A stretch of 7,046 nt of DNA from Alkalinema sp. CAN_BIN05 (lineage in GTDB: Bacteria; Cyanobacteriota; Cyanobacteriia; Leptolyngbyales; Leptolyngbyaceae): contig JAJAYH010000487.1 in assembly GCA_026786325.1 (NCBI GenBank), positions 1 through 7,046 of the forward strand, given 5' to 3'. The translations under genes were made by a program, and so were the position numbers. Each line of letters starts with the position of its first letter. Position 1 is the stretch's first letter. The notes below the pieces were generated by a model, which ran no database searches, was not told the origin of the DNA, and saw only the letters and a program-made list of their open reading frames with translations. This document shows, piece after piece, positions 5,608 to 7,046 of the stretch.

Positions 5608-5675
5608 AATTTCATAGAATCTGAAGGAGGAAAAGCTTACCCATTATCTTTGATTTATACATTCTCTATGAAATT
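5608..5675. repeat. 11-bp inverted repeat overlapping the end of the CNNM gene
   Basis: AATTTCATAGA (5608-5618) and TCTATGAAATT (5665-5675) are perfect reverse complements separated by 46 bases. The right arm contains the last codons and the TAG stop (5666-5668) of the CNNM gene on the minus strand. No T tract follows the stem, so a standard terminator is not supported; a 3'-end mRNA stem protecting the transcript is possible. Confidence 0.45.
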
Positions 5676-6994
5676 GGCTTGTGCGCTGGGTTTGTAGTCG
5701 GTGCAACTAATACCTTGTCAACCCGATTACCATCCATGTCCATGACTTCAAAACGCAAATTCCCCCAATTGAAATGATCTGCTGAATTTGGAATTCGGCC
5801 TAAATACATCACCACAAATCCACCAAGAGTTTGGTAGGTACCACGATGTTCGCCCGGTAAATCTTTGTCTTCAAGTTCAATAATTTCTTTGAATTGATAA
5901 ATTGGTAACATTCCATCCAAAAGCCAAGATCCATCTTCACGTTGAATGGCTTGGGGTTCTTCGAGTTCATCAAATGACGGTAAATCGCCGACCAATGCTT
6001 GCAAAATATCAGTTAACGTCACCATTCCCTGAATCACACCATACTCATCAACCACAAACGCAATTTGATTTCCCGTTTGTTTAAATAGCTCTAACAATCG
6101 TAATGCCCGAGTACTTTCCGGCACAAAAACCGGAGCTTTCAGGGATTTACTAAAGTTCAATTCCTCGCCATCAATCGTCTCCATCAGCAAATCATAGACC
6201 TGCATCACCCCAAGCAAATTATCTAATCCATCTCTACAAACAGGGAATCTTGAATGGGCACTTTCTCGCAATGTACGACGATTTTCTTCGTCAGTATCTT
6301 CAAGTTCCAACCAAATAATATCCACACGCGGAGTCATGATGGCACTCACTCGCCGATCGCCCAATTGAAACACCCGTTTCATGATATCTTCTTCCGCCTG
6401 CTCAAACATTCCCTCTTCGGTACCTTGTTCAATTAAGACTTTGATTTCTTCTTCTGTAACTTGCGGTTCAGAGGATGGGCGCACCCCTAATAGTTTCAAT
6501 ACTAAATTAGTAGACTTGCTCAGGAGATAGACCACTGGAGCTGTTATTTTTGCCAGAACAGTCATGGGACTTGCAATAACACGGGCGATCGCTTCTGGAG
6601 AATTTAAGGCTAGACGTTTAGGAACAAGTTCACCAAAAATAAGGGTCATATAGGTTATGGTCAACACCGCTGCCCCAAATGTCATAGTCTCGGCATAATT
6701 AGCAAATGCTGGAACACTATCAAACAATGGTTTATAGATTATTGAAAATGTTCGTTCACCATAAGCACCGGAGATAATAGCGATTAAAGTAATACCAATT
6801 TGAGCGGCAGCCAAGAAGTTGTTTGGGTCATTGGCTAGTTTTAAGGCGATTCTGGCTCCTTTGTCCCCTTGGTTTGCTGATTGCTGAAGACGAACTTTCC
6901 GCGCAGATACGATCGCAAGTTCTGACATGACGAATAAGCCATTTACAATGATCAACAGCAGTATGATCAGAAAACTATTAAAAAAGGAGGACAT
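5666..6994 (-). CDS. CNNM/CorC (HlyC) family membrane protein with paired CBS domains
   Basis: This 442-residue inner-membrane protein has the full standard architecture. The N-terminal CNNM (DUF21) transmembrane domain occupies about 1-170, with hydrophobic segments near 5-26, 60-78, 105-121 and 135-160, the early SELAIVSARK motif (24-33) and the conserved GELVPKRLAL (121-130). The linker EEEIKVLIEQGTEEGMFE (181-198) leads to two CBS domains, about 213-275 (MTPRVDIIWL, SRFPV) and 285-340 (VVDEYGVIQGMVTLTDIL). The CorC_HlyC domain follows at about 350-432 (DGSWLLDGMLPI, YQTLGGFVVMYLG). Many relatives are labelled hemolysin, but characterised members move Mg2+, some as Na+-driven exporters, and the CBS pair binds adenine nucleotides; metal-ion transport is therefore the inferred role. 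The ATG at 6994 starts right before the first membrane segment; the Shine-Dalgarno is weak. Only 52 upstream bases are visible. Its GC content is lower than in the left-hand genes. Confidence 0.93.
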   Translation of the reverse strand: MSSFFNSFLIILLLIIVNGLFVMSELAIVSARKVRLQQSANQGDKGARIALKLANDPNNFLAAAQIGITLIAIISGAYGERTFSIIYKPLFDSVPAFANYAETMTFGAAVLTITYMTLIFGELVPKRLALNSPEAIARVIASPMTVLAKITAPVVYLLSKSTNLVLKLLGVRPSSEPQVTEEEIKVLIEQGTEEGMFEQAEEDIMKRVFQLGDRRVSAIMTPRVDIIWLELEDTDEENRRTLRESAHSRFPVCRDGLDNLLGVMQVYDLLMETIDGEELNFSKSLKAPVFVPESTRALRLLELFKQTGNQIAFVVDEYGVIQGMVTLTDILQALVGDLPSFDELEEPQAIQREDGSWLLDGMLPIYQFKEIIELEDKDLPGEHRGTYQTLGGFVVMYLGRIPNSADHFNWGNLRFEVMDMDGNRVDKVLVAPTTNPAHKPIS

Positions 6995-7020
6995 CGCACG
7001 CTACGAAAGAGATTTTTCCT

Positions 7021-7026
7021 AGTGTA
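7021..7026 (-). promoter_or_regulatory. Possible -10 element of the CNNM gene
   Basis: On the minus strand TACACT lies 26 bases upstream of the ATG at 6994 and matches 4 of 6 bases of the TATAAT consensus. Its -35 partner would fall at or beyond the right edge of the window, so this is only a candidate. Confidence 0.2.
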
Positions 7027-7046
7027 TCTGAACATGGGACCGATGG

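Noticed and set aside
3952..6436. Several plus-strand frames of 60-94 codons opposite panC/cmk and the CNNM gene
   Set aside because: All lie antisense to well-supported conserved proteins and none has a recognisable domain or ribosome-binding site.
1..7046. tRNA or rRNA genes, CRISPR arrays, insertion sequences, attachment sites
   Set aside because: No cloverleaf-like segment, regularly spaced repeat, transposase or integrase motif was recognised. A covariance-model search for non-coding RNAs was not possible here.

Overview
The window is ordinary chromosomal sequence from a cyanobacterium. Three things point there: an intact psaC gene (photosystem I iron-sulfur subunit), a pantothenate synthetase/cytidylate kinase fusion of the type known from cyanobacteria, and repeated copies of the HIP1 octamer GCGATCGC (five exact copies seen, at 739, 2632, 4006, 4609 and 6585, plus many near matches). 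I cannot name the genus. No mobile element, CRISPR array, tRNA, rRNA, prophage gene or origin was found.

Layout, left to right. Positions 1-287 (minus) hold the N-terminal 95 codons of a small conserved cyanobacterial protein (probably DUF3531) that runs off the left edge. A strong minus-strand terminator (309-362) separates it from a complete exported TPR-type protein (414-1352, minus). A divergent intergenic region leads to a plus-strand pair: an ECF/CbiO-type ABC ATPase (1583-2266, with a possible upstream TTG start at 1514) and the 16S rRNA methyltransferase gene rsmG (2350-3111). A 435-base non-coding region follows and should carry the promoter and leader of psaC (3547-3792, plus), which ends at a clear intrinsic terminator (3842-3863). 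Convergent to it lies the panC/cmk fusion (3900-5432, minus, GTG start). Upstream of that, after a 233-base spacer rich in inverted repeats, is a CNNM/CorC-type membrane protein with paired CBS domains (5666-6994, minus).

The genes are housekeeping and do not form one pathway: photosystem I electron transfer (psaC), coenzyme A and pyrimidine nucleotide metabolism (panC/cmk), ribosome modification (rsmG), membrane transport (ABC ATPase, CNNM protein) and an envelope TPR protein. Strand changes, terminators and long spacers suggest mostly single-gene transcription units; only the ABC ATPase and rsmG might share a transcript.

I see no convincing undescribed multi-gene system. The items most worth checking are non-coding: a gapped direct repeat upstream of psaC (3143-3333), two inverted repeats between the CNNM gene and panC/cmk (5529-5575, and 5608-5675, which overlaps a stop codon), a very AT-rich patch inside panC, and the ABC ATPase with no visible partner. 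Base composition shifts from roughly 55% GC in sampled stretches of the left genes and the cmk half to about 40% in the CNNM gene and about 29% in part of panC (hand counts on samples).
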